Part shown: positions 1 through 7,869 of the stretch, one piece after another
Numbering within the stretch: position 1 is the first letter of the stretch
Layout of the letters: each line of letters begins with the position of its first letter
Assembly (NCBI RefSeq): GCF_011045015.1
Contig: NZ_JAAKZY010000049.1
Location: 1 to 54,577 of the forward strand
Direction of reading: 5' to 3'
Length of the DNA: 54,577 nucleotides
From: Streptomyces scabichelini
Lineage (GTDB): Bacteria > Actinomycetota > Actinomycetes > Streptomycetales > Streptomycetaceae
The notes under the pieces: model-generated
The model's input: only the letters and a program-made list of their open reading frames with translations
What the model was told of the DNA's origin: nothing
Database searches by the model: none
Made by a program: the position numbers and the translations under genes

Positions 1-1624
1 CCGCCAGCGACTCCCGCGCCGCCGCCACACCGGCCCCGTCGTCGAACCGCGGCACCGCCACCCGGAACCGCCGGCGCCGCGACAGCGCCCACCCCACCGC
101 GACCCCCGACGCCAGCGCCGCGTCGAAGGCGGACTCCTCCGGGTCGTCCAGGGCGAGTTCGAGCCGGGTGCCCAGCAGGCCCAGCAGGTCCGTGGAGAAG
201 TCGCTCCAGCGGCGGGCCGTGACGAGCAGATGGACGCCGTAGTTCAGCCCGGTGTTGGCCAGCCGGTTGATCGTGTCGGCGAACTCGGGGTGCTCCCAGC
301 AGAAGTCGAGCCAGCCGTCGACGACGAGGAAGACGTCGCTCGCGGCTCCCTCCTCGATCCGGTCCGTGGTGCGCAGCGCGCGGAACGCCTCGATGGAGTC
401 GATGTCGAGATCGCGGAACAGGGTGCGCCGGGTGGAGATGACGGCCTTGACCGCCGTGAGAGCGGCCTCGACCGTGCTGTGCTCGTGCGGCGCGGCGTAC
501 GTCCGCACATGCGGCAGTGAGCGCAGCACGCCGAGCCGGTTGACCGCGCCCTCCAGCAGATAGAACTCCGCCTCGTGCGGGGTGTGCGTCAGGGCCAGCG
601 ACATGATCAACGAGCGCAGCAGCGTCGTCTTGCCGCTGCCCAGCTTGCCGACGACCGCGGCGTTCCCGTCCCGGCTGGAAAAGTCGACGCACATCAGGTC
701 GCCGCCGGTGCCGTTCTCCAGGCGGCCGATGGGCGCGACGAGCCGGGAGGCGCCCTCCCAGGCGTCGCAGATGAAGCCGCGGTCGACGGTCTCCACGGGC
801 GGCGGCAGCAGCGAGCCGAGCGCGAGTTCCTCGGCCATGGCAGCCCGGGCGGCGGGTCCTGCGGAGGCGTCGATCCAGGGCGCGTACGCCAGCTCGACGT
901 GCCCTTCGCACTGGCCCGACTTGGTCGGCGTCTGCTCGGGTCCCGCCTGGTTGATGACCGTGTCGTGGACGTAGGTGTACAGCTCTTCCGGAGTGATCAC
1001 CCCGTCCCGGTTCTGGTCCGCAAGGCCGGTGCTCAGCCCCTCGATGACGGCCCCGGTGAACCGAGGGGCCGACAGGCTGTTGTCGAGGGCCAGTTGCTCG
1101 CCCTCGTACGCGTACTCCAGGGCCGTCGACGCCGTGATGACGAACGTGCCGCGCCCGACGAGCGCGGATTCCACGTCCACGGGAGCGGCCGACATGGGTG
1201 CGCCCCGGTGGAAGAGCCCGCTGTAGCAGCAGTCCAGCAGCACGATCTTGGTACGGGCCTCGCACTCCTCGAGGAGCTGGTGGATGAAGGCCGCCGGGAT
1301 GGCTGTGGTGTGCGGACGCTTCAGCTGGGTGCCCAGCGTGGCGAAGAACAGGCGGTCCGCGTCGTTCCTGATGCCGTGGCAGGCGAAGTAGAGCAGTACC
1401 AGATCGTCCGGGGAGCGGTCGCTGAGCACCTCCTCGACCGCGGTCTCGATCTCCTGCTTGGGCCGGTTCAGCAGTTCGCGTACGAAGTCGAACCGGCCGA
1501 TCGCCGGGTCCCGCAGGAGGGCCTTGAGCTCGGAGGCGCCCCGGGCCGGAGCCCTGAGCTGGTTGAGTCCGGGGTCCTGGTAGCCGTCAGTCGCGATCAG
1601 CAGTGCGATCCGGCGTCCCGCCAT
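1..1624 (-). CDS. Caspase-like protease fused to EccC/FtsK-type ATPase (EACC1-associated), C-terminus outside window
   Basis: The reading frame is open from an ATG at 1624 to the window edge (541 codons, no stop), so the C-terminus is missing. The first ~230 residues look like a peptidase C14 (caspase-like) domain: a strand followed by ACHG (His83), then LLDCCYSG with the likely nucleophile Cys133. After a short linker comes a P-loop ATPase with GKLGSGKTT (Lys332) and a Walker B-like DVFLVVDGW near residue 430, a pattern typical of EccC/FtsK/SpoIIIE ATPases. The gene overlaps the end of the upstream EACC1 gene by 38 bases. In known conflict systems, EACC1 proteins accompany caspase-like effectors, so this is probably the effector of a cell-suicide or defence system. 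The trigger and target are not visible here. Confidence 0.85.
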   Translation of the reverse strand, partial: MAGRRIALLIATDGYQDPGLNQLRAPARGASELKALLRDPAIGRFDFVRELLNRPKQEIETAVEEVLSDRSPDDLVLLYFACHGIRNDADRLFFATLGTQLKRPHTTAIPAAFIHQLLEECEARTKIVLLDCCYSGLFHRGAPMSAAPVDVESALVGRGTFVITASTALEYAYEGEQLALDNSLSAPRFTGAVIEGLSTGLADQNRDGVITPEELYTYVHDTVINQAGPEQTPTKSGQCEGHVELAYAPWIDASAGPAARAAMAEELALGSLLPPPVETVDRGFICDAWEGASRLVAPIGRLENGTGGDLMCVDFSSRDGNAAVVGKLGSGKTTLLRSLIMSLALTHTPHEAEFYLLEGAVNRLGVLRSLPHVRTYAAPHEHSTVEAALTAVKAVISTRRTLFRDLDIDSIEAFRALRTTDRIEEGAASDVFLVVDGWLDFCWEHPEFADTINRLANTGLNYGVHLLVTARRWSDFSTDLLGLLGTRLELALDDPEESAFDAALASGVAVGWALSRRRRFRVAVPRFDDGAGVAAARESLA

Positions 1625-2045
1625 CGCCAACTCCCGGTTCGCCGTCGGTGCTCCCGTCACCCGAGGCAGCAGTGGTCTCGGCGCTGATCCGCGCGGTCAC
1701 CACCTCGACGAGGGTGTGCTGGTCCTTGGCGGACAGGGCGCTGAACGAGCCCTTGTGCCCGTCGAATTCCCATTCGACGGCCCGCGCTTTCGAGCGTTGC
1801 ACGTAGGCGATCAGGACATTGCTCAGGGACTTGACCGCGGCCGCCGAGAAGACGCCGCTGAGCACCAGCACCGCGAGGTCATGCCCAGCGCCGGCCATCG
1901 AACCGGGAGGTGCCGCCGCGGACTTGCGTTCCACCCGCAGCACGCCGAGCGTCCGCAAGTCGCGGTACAGACCGGCTGTTTGACGGTCCGTCTGCTCCGC
2001 GGTCGCTTCGGGACCGGAGTCGATCCGGAGCTCCAATTGGTGCAC
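1587..2045 (-). CDS. EACC1 family protein (effector-associated constant component 1)
   Basis: The product is about 152 residues. It has a basic N-terminal half (YRDLRTLGVLRVER), a hydrophobic helix (LAVLVLSGVFSAAAVKSLSN), a charged stretch and an acidic, glycine-rich tail. This layout matches the EACC1 family, small proteins found next to caspase, trypsin or other effectors in actinobacterial conflict systems. The GTG at 2045 follows a GGGAG motif closely; a GTG at 2072 is an alternative. It lies directly upstream of, and overlaps, the caspase gene, so the two are probably co-translated. Its biochemical role in the family is not established; a scaffold or membrane adaptor role is inference. 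Confidence 0.75.
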   Translation of the reverse strand: MHQLELRIDSGPEATAEQTDRQTAGLYRDLRTLGVLRVERKSAAAPPGSMAGAGHDLAVLVLSGVFSAAAVKSLSNVLIAYVQRSKARAVEWEFDGHKGSFSALSAKDQHTLVEVVTARISAETTAASGDGSTDGEPGVGDGGTPDRTADRD

Positions 2046-2208
2046 GTTCTCCCTTTCCACCGACGAGCCCACTCACCGACGCACCCATGGCATCGGCCCG
2101 CCCGTTGATCGTAACCGGACCGCGTGGTTCGGGAAACGACTTCAGGCGGGTCCCGAGCCGTCTGGTACAACCACCTTGACGGGTGCAAGGTGTGCGGCGA
2201 GTCTCGTG

Positions 2209-2222
2209 TGGGAGCGCTCCCG
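2209..2222. promoter_or_regulatory. CebR-type operator upstream of the GH6 cellulase
   Basis: TGGGAGCGCTCCCG differs at one base from the palindromic CebR box TGGGAGCGCTCCCA known from Streptomyces. It lies 40 bases before the cellulase ATG, where binding of the cellobiose-responsive LacI-family repressor CebR would block transcription. No cebR gene is in the window. Confidence 0.8.
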
Positions 2223-2261
2223 CAAGTCCACGAGTGACCGTTGCGACCCAGGAGTGAACCC

Positions 2262-3443
2262 ATGAGACGTATCGCAACAGGCCTGGCTGCCTTAATGGTC
2301 GGCCTGGCCTCTCTGCTGAGCGCGCCGACGGCCGGCGCGGCGGATGCGGCGGACCCCGAACGGCACAGACCCGGCCTGTACGTCCCGGAGGCCAACCCGG
2401 CGGCGTACAGGCAGGCCTTCGAGCTCGCCCGCGCGGGCCAAGTCCGGGACGCCGCAGGCATCCTGACCATGGCCCGCACACCGCAGGCGGTCTGGTACGG
2501 CGATCAGACGCCGGCCCAGGTCGAGCGGCAGATCCGTGACGTGGCGCGCGAGGCGGACAAGGACGACGCACTGCCCGTCTTCGCGCTCTACAACGTGCCC
2601 GGCCGCGACTGCTCCAACTACTCGGGCGGCGGCGCCTCCAACACGGCGGAGTACAAGGCGTGGATCGACGCGATCGCGCGCGGCATCGGCAGCCGCGACG
2701 CGCTCATCGTCCTCGAACCCGACTCGCTCGCCCTCGTCCCCGCCGACTGCGGCCAGGACGACGCCCAGGGCACGCTCACCGCCGCCCGCTACACCGAGGT
2801 CAACTACGCGGTGGACAAGCTGGAACCGCTGCGCGGCACCCGGGTGTACCTGGACACCGGCCACCCCGGCTGGCACACCGTCAACTCGATCGTTCCCCGC
2901 CTCCTCAAGGGCGGCATCGCGCGCGCCACCGGCTTCTACACCAACACCTCCAACTACCAGACCGACGATGCCAACTCCTGGTACGGCAAGCTGATTTCGT
3001 CGTGCATCGCGTACGTCGACGGAGGCGGCGACGTGGCCGACTGCCCCCACCAGGGCTGGCCGCGCGCCGACGCCCAGGCCTGGCTCGACGAGAACGTACG
3101 CGTACCGGCCTCCCGTATGAAGCACTTCGTCACCGACTCCAGCCGCAACGGCCAGGGCCCCTGGACGCCGCCCCCGGGCAAGTACACGGACCCGCAGGAC
3201 TGGTGCAACCCGCCCGACCGCGGCCTCGGCGCCCGCCCCACCCTCCGCACGGGCGATCCTCTCCACGACGCCCGGCTGTGGATCAAGATCCCGGGCGAGT
3301 CGGACGGACTGTGCCTGCGCGGCACGGAGGGCCCGGAGGATCCGGAGCGCGGGATGGTCGACCCGAAGGCGGGGGACTGGTTCCCCGAACAGGCCCTGGA
3401 ACTGGTGCGGTTCGCCAACCCGCCGATTCTCGGCGGAGGGTGA
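2262..3443 (+). CDS. Secreted glycoside hydrolase family 6 cellulase (endoglucanase-like)
   Basis: The 393-residue product begins with a Sec signal peptide (MRRIATGLAALMVGLASLLS then an AxA-like site) followed by a GH6 catalytic domain filling the rest. Family hallmarks are ALYNVPGRDCSNYSGGGA, IVLEPDSLAL, YLDTGHPGWH, FVTDSSRNGQGPW, DWCNPPDRGLG and KIPGESDG, which include the conserved acidic residues of this inverting family. No cellulose-binding module is present. The ATG at 2262 has an AGGAG motif eight bases upstream. With the CebR operator in front, it is probably induced by cellobiose and hydrolyses beta-1,4-glucan outside the cell. Confidence 0.93.
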   Translation: MRRIATGLAALMVGLASLLSAPTAGAADAADPERHRPGLYVPEANPAAYRQAFELARAGQVRDAAGILTMARTPQAVWYGDQTPAQVERQIRDVAREADKDDALPVFALYNVPGRDCSNYSGGGASNTAEYKAWIDAIARGIGSRDALIVLEPDSLALVPADCGQDDAQGTLTAARYTEVNYAVDKLEPLRGTRVYLDTGHPGWHTVNSIVPRLLKGGIARATGFYTNTSNYQTDDANSWYGKLISSCIAYVDGGGDVADCPHQGWPRADAQAWLDENVRVPASRMKHFVTDSSRNGQGPWTPPPGKYTDPQDWCNPPDRGLGARPTLRTGDPLHDARLWIKIPGESDGLCLRGTEGPEDPERGMVDPKAGDWFPEQALELVRFANPPILGGG

Positions 3444-3486
3444 CGGAGACCTCGGAAACTCGGCGGCAGGCTCAGCCCTCAGGCAG

Positions 3487-3510
3487 GCTCAGCCTTCGGG
3501 CAGGCTGAGC
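3487..3510. terminator. Hairpin between convergent genes
   Basis: GCTCAGCC (3487-3494) and GGCTGAGC (3503-3510) form a perfect 8-bp stem with an 8-base loop at the shared 3' ends of the cellulase and the saccharopine-dehydrogenase-like gene. A second CAGGCTCAGCC copy lies just before it. No U-tract is seen, which is usual for Streptomyces terminators. Confidence 0.5.
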
Positions 3511-4547
3511 GCCAGCGTGTCGTCGAGTTCCGCGAGCCGGCGCAGGAACGCGGCGGCGGGGAAGGCCTCGGCCGGGCTCAGTACTCCCGTCTTCTCCGGG
3601 CCCTCCCCGCTTGCCAGTTGGACCGCCGCCTCGACCGAGACGAGGGCGCCGACCCGCCAGATGTCGCGGCCGCGGACATGGGCGTTGCGTCCGCCGCCGG
3701 AGCTTCCGGTGACCTGCACCGCGACCGTGAACTCGGTCTGCGCCCGTTCTTCCGGACTCACGTCCACGCTGCTGAAGATCTGCTCCTCCTCGAAGGTGGA
3801 GGAGGTGAGCTGGACCTCGACCGCACGGGCGGGCACATGGCGAGGCACCGTGACGACCTCACCCGAGGGGAAGGGGACGATCGTCGTGCGCGGCCCGACC
3901 GGCGGCGGGAACGGGAAGACGGCGTTGCGGACTTCGACCGGCCCGATGCGCTGCGCCCCGTCCACGAAGCTGATGCGGTCGATCTCGCCGATGAGCAGAT
4001 TGGCGGTGTTCACCGCTCCCTGGGTCATGCGCCAGCCGGTGACCGCGTAGCCGACGGTGACCTTGTCCACGCCGGGCAGCCCGTCGGCGGCAGCGGCGGC
4101 CAGCAGGTCCCCGAGTCCGCCGTAGAAGCTCATCTGCGGAATGAGGACGGCACCCGTGCGCTGGGCGGTGGCCTGGAAGGAGTCGAACAGGTTCTTGATG
4201 GGGTGCGGCTCGATCGCGTGGTCCACGTACACGGTCCCGGTCTCGGCCGCCGCGGCGGCGACCGGCTCACTGGTCGTCGTGAAGGGCCCCGCACAGTGAA
4301 TGATCACGTCGGCGGTCTCGGCGAGTGCGCGCAGGGCGGGGCGGTCGTCGAGGGGGGCGGCGTGGACGCGGACGCGATCGGGCGCCCCCAGCTCGGTGGC
4401 CAGTGACCGCAATGCCTGCTCGTTCCGTCCGGACAGGATCAACTCCTGTTCCCGGGCGAGTAATTCGGCGGCCACGAGACGTCCGGTGTGGCCGGTGGCG
4501 CCGTAGACGGCGAAGAGAGGTGACTGTCGTGATGCCTGTGCTGTCAT
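3489..4547 (-). CDS. Saccharopine dehydrogenase-like NAD(P)-binding protein
   Basis: The roughly 352-residue protein starts with a Rossmann fold (FAVYGATGHTGRLVAAELL) and continues as a saccharopine-dehydrogenase/trans-acting enoyl-reductase type protein (IIHCAGPFTTTSEPVAAAA, then VYVDHAIE and SFYGGLGDLLAAAA). Members of this family are NAD(P)-dependent oxidoreductases of often unknown substrate. The ATG at 4547 is preferred because GGAAG lies upstream; the in-frame ATG at 4565 has no ribosome binding site and sits inside an operator. The gene is divergent from a TetR remnant and presumably was its target. Confidence 0.8.
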   Translation of the reverse strand: MTAQASRQSPLFAVYGATGHTGRLVAAELLAREQELILSGRNEQALRSLATELGAPDRVRVHAAPLDDRPALRALAETADVIIHCAGPFTTTSEPVAAAAAETGTVYVDHAIEPHPIKNLFDSFQATAQRTGAVLIPQMSFYGGLGDLLAAAAADGLPGVDKVTVGYAVTGWRMTQGAVNTANLLIGEIDRISFVDGAQRIGPVEVRNAVFPFPPPVGPRTTIVPFPSGEVVTVPRHVPARAVEVQLTSSTFEEEQIFSSVDVSPEERAQTEFTVAVQVTGSSGGGRNAHVRGRDIWRVGALVSVEAAVQLASGEGPEKTGVLSPAEAFPAAAFLRRLAELDDTLALSLPEG

Positions 4548-4562
4548 GAGCCGGCTCACTTC

Positions 4563-4612
4563 CATACCGAGGGTATGTAATAGGGGCGGTTAAGTTACGT
4601 ACCACCGGTATG
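4563..4612. promoter_or_regulatory. Paired TACC-N3-GGTA operators in the divergent promoter
   Basis: CATACCGAGGGTATG (4563-4577) is a perfect 15-bp palindrome. A related TACCACCGGTA lies at 4600-4610, overlapping the TetR start codon. The shared TACC-N3-GGTA core between a target gene and a divergent TetR gene is what an autoregulatory TetR operator looks like. Since the TetR is now broken, control may have been lost or taken over by a paralogue. Confidence 0.65.
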
Positions 4613-5391
4613 CCTGTCAAGGGAGTCGGTGAGCCATATGTCCGTCGGAGCCAGGCCGAACGTTCCGGTGCGACGACCGCCCAACTGGTGGACGCGGCAG
4701 AGGAGTTGTTCGGCCGGTACGGCTACGCGGGCGCGTCCGTCGACGCGGTCGCCGAGGCGGCGGCGGGGGTGACCAAGGGCGCCGCGCCGCGTACCACCAC
4801 TTCCCCGGCGGCAAGGCGGCGCTGTTCCGCGCGGTCTTCGTACGCCACCAGGAGCGGCTGGCCGCCGCCCTGAACCGCGCGGGCGCGGCGGCACCGGACC
4901 CGCGCTCCGCCCTCCTCGCGGGCGCGGTCGGCTCGGCAGCGGTGCAGCTCGCCATGGCCCTCGGCGCCACCGTCATCGGCACCGCGTCCCCGGCCGACCA
5001 TGACTACCTGCGGTCCCTCGGTGCTGTCCCGGCCGCGTACGGGGACGGTCTGGTCGAGCGGGTGCGGGCCGTGGCACCGCAGGGCGTCGACGCGGTGTTC
5101 GACGCGGCGGGCCGGGGTGCGCTGTCCGACTCGATCGAGCTGCGTGGCGGCACGGCGGACCGTGTCGTCACGATCGCCGACCCTGGCGCGGCGAGCCACG
5201 GTGTGCGGTTCTCGGCGGGCGGTACGCCGCAGGAGCAGGTACGCGAGGGCCTCGCCCATCACGCCCGCCTCGCGGTCGAGGGGCGCCTGAGGGTGCCGGT
5301 CGCGGAGAGGTTCCCGCTCGCGGAGGCGGCGAAGGCGCTGGCGTTGAGCGAAGGGGGGCATGTGCGGGGGAAGGTGGTGTTGGTGATCTGA
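4610..5391 (+). pseudogene. TetR regulator remnant fused to the C-terminus of a zinc-type alcohol dehydrogenase/quinone oxidoreductase
   Basis: From the ATG at 4610 the sequence encodes a normal TetR helix-turn-helix N-terminus (TTAQLVDAAEELFGRYGY...VTKGA). Around 4780-4791 the frame shifts: the expected YHHFPGGKAALFRAVF continues in a different frame. After about 45 more residues, near 4915-4930, TetR homology ends and the sequence becomes the second half of an MDR-family oxidoreductase (GSAAVQLAMALGATVIGTAS ... AEAAKALALSEGGHVRGKVV) up to the TGA at 5391. Both the TetR ligand domain and the oxidoreductase GroES-like N-terminus are missing. This looks like a deletion that joined two neighbouring genes plus a frameshift. 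The downstream frame could still be translated as a short protein from 4942, but function is doubtful. Confidence 0.8.
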
Positions 5392-5593
5392 CGGCTGACG
5401 GCCGATGAGCTGACGACCGACGGCCGATTGCCGGACCGGGCGCCGCGCCCATCCACCGCCGCGCCCGGCCGCCGTCCGTCGTCCCGCCCTGTCGATCCGT
5501 CGGCGAGGTCTGTCACGATGGTCAGGTACATTCCGTTTCTCGGTGCACGGGTCTTGTTGTGACATCCGGACGTTACCTAGGGTCGGCCAGGGA

Positions 5594-5605
5594 GCAAGCG
5601 CTTTC
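5594..5605. promoter_or_regulatory. LacI-family operator before the sugar ABC transporter
   Basis: GCAAGCGCTTTC contains the perfect palindrome AAGCGCTT, the typical core of LacI-family operators in actinobacteria. It lies 33 bases upstream of the solute-binding protein start. The cognate repressor gene is not in the window. Confidence 0.6.
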
Positions 5606-5638
5606 TAACTGGTAGACCTGGGAGAGGTGACTCCGCGT

Positions 5639-6925
5639 ATGCCCGGAAACAGGACAAGGAAGTCCTGGGCGACGGCCACGGTGCTGGCACTCTGTGCCGC
5701 ACTCTCCGCCTGTTCGGGATCCGGCGACTCGGTCGGCGGCGGCAAGGTCGTGCTCCGCTACACCTGGTGGGGCAACCCGGACCGGGCGGCCCGTACCCAG
5801 GAGGCCGTCGCCCTGTTCGAGAAACGGCACCCCGACATCGACATACAGACGTCGTTCTCGGGATACGACGCCTACAAGCAGAAGCTGGCCACGCAGGCCG
5901 CCGGCGGCGACGCCCCCGACGTGATGCAGCTCGACTACCGCATGATCGACCAGTACGCGTCCGGCGGTGTGCTCCTGGACCTCGCGAAGCAGCGGTCCGC
6001 GCTCAGCATCGCGGACATCGACAAAGGCCTCCTCGCCACGGGCGTCGTGAACGGCAAGCAGTACGCGGTCCCCCAGGCGCGCGGCACCGAGACCATCGTG
6101 TACGACACGAAGCAGTGGAAGGACGCCGGAGTCGAGCTGCCCCGCGAAGGCTGGACCTGGAACGACTGGGCCGACTCCATGCGCTCCCTCGCCGAGAAGA
6201 CGGGCAAGCCCGGCGGCACCGATCCCGGATGGAGCGAGGACGCCTTCGAGGTCTGGCTGCGCGGCCAGGGCAAGGCCCTGTACACCAAGGACCGCAAACT
6301 CGGCTTCACCGCCGGCGACTTGACGCGCTACTGGACCTTCACGGACCGGCTGCGCCGGGAGGGAGCCGTCTCACCGGCCGAGGAGACCACCCAGCTCGAC
6401 GGCACCGTCGAGAACACCCCGCTCGGGCGCGGCGGCAAGGCTCTCTCCGACAACAACTGGGACGCGCCGTCCAGTGGCTTCGTGGCACTCGTTCCGAGTG
6501 GGGTCACACTGGCGCCCATGCCGTCGGGTGAGGACGGCACGCCCGGCCAGTACTTCAAGCCGTCGATGTTCATGGGTATCGCGGACAGCTCCGGTCATCC
6601 CAAGCAGGCGGCCCGGTTCATCGACTTCATGCTGAACGACATGGACGCCGCGAAGATCCTCGGCGCGACCCGCGGCATCCCCGTCAACGAGTCGGTCCGC
6701 GAGAAGATCGCACCCGGGCTGAAGGACTTCGACAAGACGGTCGCCGACTTCCAGGCCTCCCTCGACGGTGACCTCAACGACCCGCCTCAGGCGCCCCCTT
6801 CGGGCGACAGCGCCCTGCAGACCACCTTCCAGCGCGACTACGACCAGGTGTCGTACGAGCGGATGTCGCCCCGCGAGGCGGCCGAGAGCTACGTCACCGA
6901 GGCGAATGCGGAGCTGAGGTCATGA
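5639..6925 (+). CDS. Extracellular sugar-binding lipoprotein of a CUT1 ABC importer
   Basis: The product is about 428 residues with a lipoprotein signal (TVLALCAALSACSG, lipobox Cys) followed by a family 1 solute-binding protein fold. Visible features are LRYTWWGNPDRAARTQEAVALF at the start of the mature part, DVMQLDYRMIDQYASGG, YAVPQARGTETIVYDTK and the C-terminal helical domain. The ATG at 5639 is preferred over the GTG at 5627 because GGGAGAGG sits about 10 bases before it. It is the first gene of a five-gene operon (binding protein, two permeases, YesL-like protein, lyase-like protein), with a LacI-type operator in front. The cargo is probably an oligosaccharide released by the lyase-like enzyme. 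Confidence 0.9.
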   Translation: MPGNRTRKSWATATVLALCAALSACSGSGDSVGGGKVVLRYTWWGNPDRAARTQEAVALFEKRHPDIDIQTSFSGYDAYKQKLATQAAGGDAPDVMQLDYRMIDQYASGGVLLDLAKQRSALSIADIDKGLLATGVVNGKQYAVPQARGTETIVYDTKQWKDAGVELPREGWTWNDWADSMRSLAEKTGKPGGTDPGWSEDAFEVWLRGQGKALYTKDRKLGFTAGDLTRYWTFTDRLRREGAVSPAEETTQLDGTVENTPLGRGGKALSDNNWDAPSSGFVALVPSGVTLAPMPSGEDGTPGQYFKPSMFMGIADSSGHPKQAARFIDFMLNDMDAAKILGATRGIPVNESVREKIAPGLKDFDKTVADFQASLDGDLNDPPQAPPSGDSALQTTFQRDYDQVSYERMSPREAAESYVTEANAELRS

Positions 6926-7869
6926 CCACCACCGAGATGCCGACGGCTGTACGCAAGCGGCAGGCCGACACCGGGAAGAAGCCCCCGCGCCGTCAACGGG
7001 AGGGCGCCGCCTGGGTGTTCCTCTCCCCGTGGGTCCTCGGCGCAGCCGTCCTGACGCTTCTCCCGATGGCCGTCTCGCTCTATCTCTCCTTCACCGACTA
7101 CGACTTGTTCAACCCGCCGCAGTGGGTGGGTCTGCGCAACTACACGCAGATGTTCACCGAGGACCCGCGCTACTGGCGTTCGGTGGTCGCGACCCTCACG
7201 TACGTCGTGATCGCCGTGCCCCTCCAACTCGGCCTGGCCCTCGTCGTCGCCCTCGCCCTGAAGTCCATGCGGCGCGGGAAGGGCTTCTACCGCTCGGCCT
7301 TCTACGCGCCGTCCCTGCTCGGCGCCTCCATGTCCATCGCCCTGGTGTGGCGGGCGGTCTTCAACGACGGCGGCACGGTCGACAACCTGCTCGGCACCGG
7401 CGGCTGGGTCAACCAGCCCGGCTGGGCGCTGTTCGCCGTCGCGCTGCTGACGGTGTGGCAGTTCGGCGCGCCGATGGTCATCTTCCTCGCCGGACTCCAG
7501 CAGATCCCGGGGGAGTTGTACGAGGCGGCCGCCGTGGACGGGGCGAGCAGGTGGCGGCAGTTCCTGTCCATCACCGTGCCCATGCTGTCCCCGGTGATCT
7601 TCTTCAACCTGGTGCTCCAGACCATCCAGGCCTTCCAGGTCTTCACCCCCGCCTTCGCGATCAGCGCCGGCAAGGGCGGCCCCGCCGACTCCACGCTCTT
7701 CTACACCCTCTACCTCTACGACCGCGGCTTCGTCGCCTCGCACATGGGCTACGCCTCCGCGATGGCCTGGGCGCTCCTCCTCGTCATCGGCGCCGTCACC
7801 GCCGTGCTGTTCCGGACCTCGCGCTCCTGGGTCTTCTACGCGTCCGACACCGATGGGGGAGCCCGATGA
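6922..7869 (+). CDS. Sugar ABC transporter permease, MalF/UgpA type
   Basis: The 315-residue inner-membrane protein has six predicted transmembrane segments after a charged N-terminus, and the permease signature EAAAVDGASRWRQFLSITVP that docks to the ATPase. Its ATG overlaps the stop of the binding-protein gene (ATGA), so the two are translationally coupled. No ATPase gene is in the operon. CUT1 systems in Streptomyces commonly share the multitask ATPase MsiK encoded elsewhere, which would explain its absence. Confidence 0.93.
   Translation: MTTTEMPTAVRKRQADTGKKPPRRQREGAAWVFLSPWVLGAAVLTLLPMAVSLYLSFTDYDLFNPPQWVGLRNYTQMFTEDPRYWRSVVATLTYVVIAVPLQLGLALVVALALKSMRRGKGFYRSAFYAPSLLGASMSIALVWRAVFNDGGTVDNLLGTGGWVNQPGWALFAVALLTVWQFGAPMVIFLAGLQQIPGELYEAAAVDGASRWRQFLSITVPMLSPVIFFNLVLQTIQAFQVFTPAFAISAGKGGPADSTLFYTLYLYDRGFVASHMGYASAMAWALLLVIGAVTAVLFRTSRSWVFYASDTDGGAR

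Noticed and set aside
575..1687. Long plus-strand open frame opposite the caspase/ATPase gene
   Set aside because: It has no recognisable domain and odd composition, while the minus strand there has clear caspase and P-loop motifs. It is a high-GC antisense artefact.
2241..2261. TTG at 2241 as start of the cellulase
   Set aside because: The ATG at 2262 has a good ribosome binding site and starts a proper signal peptide.
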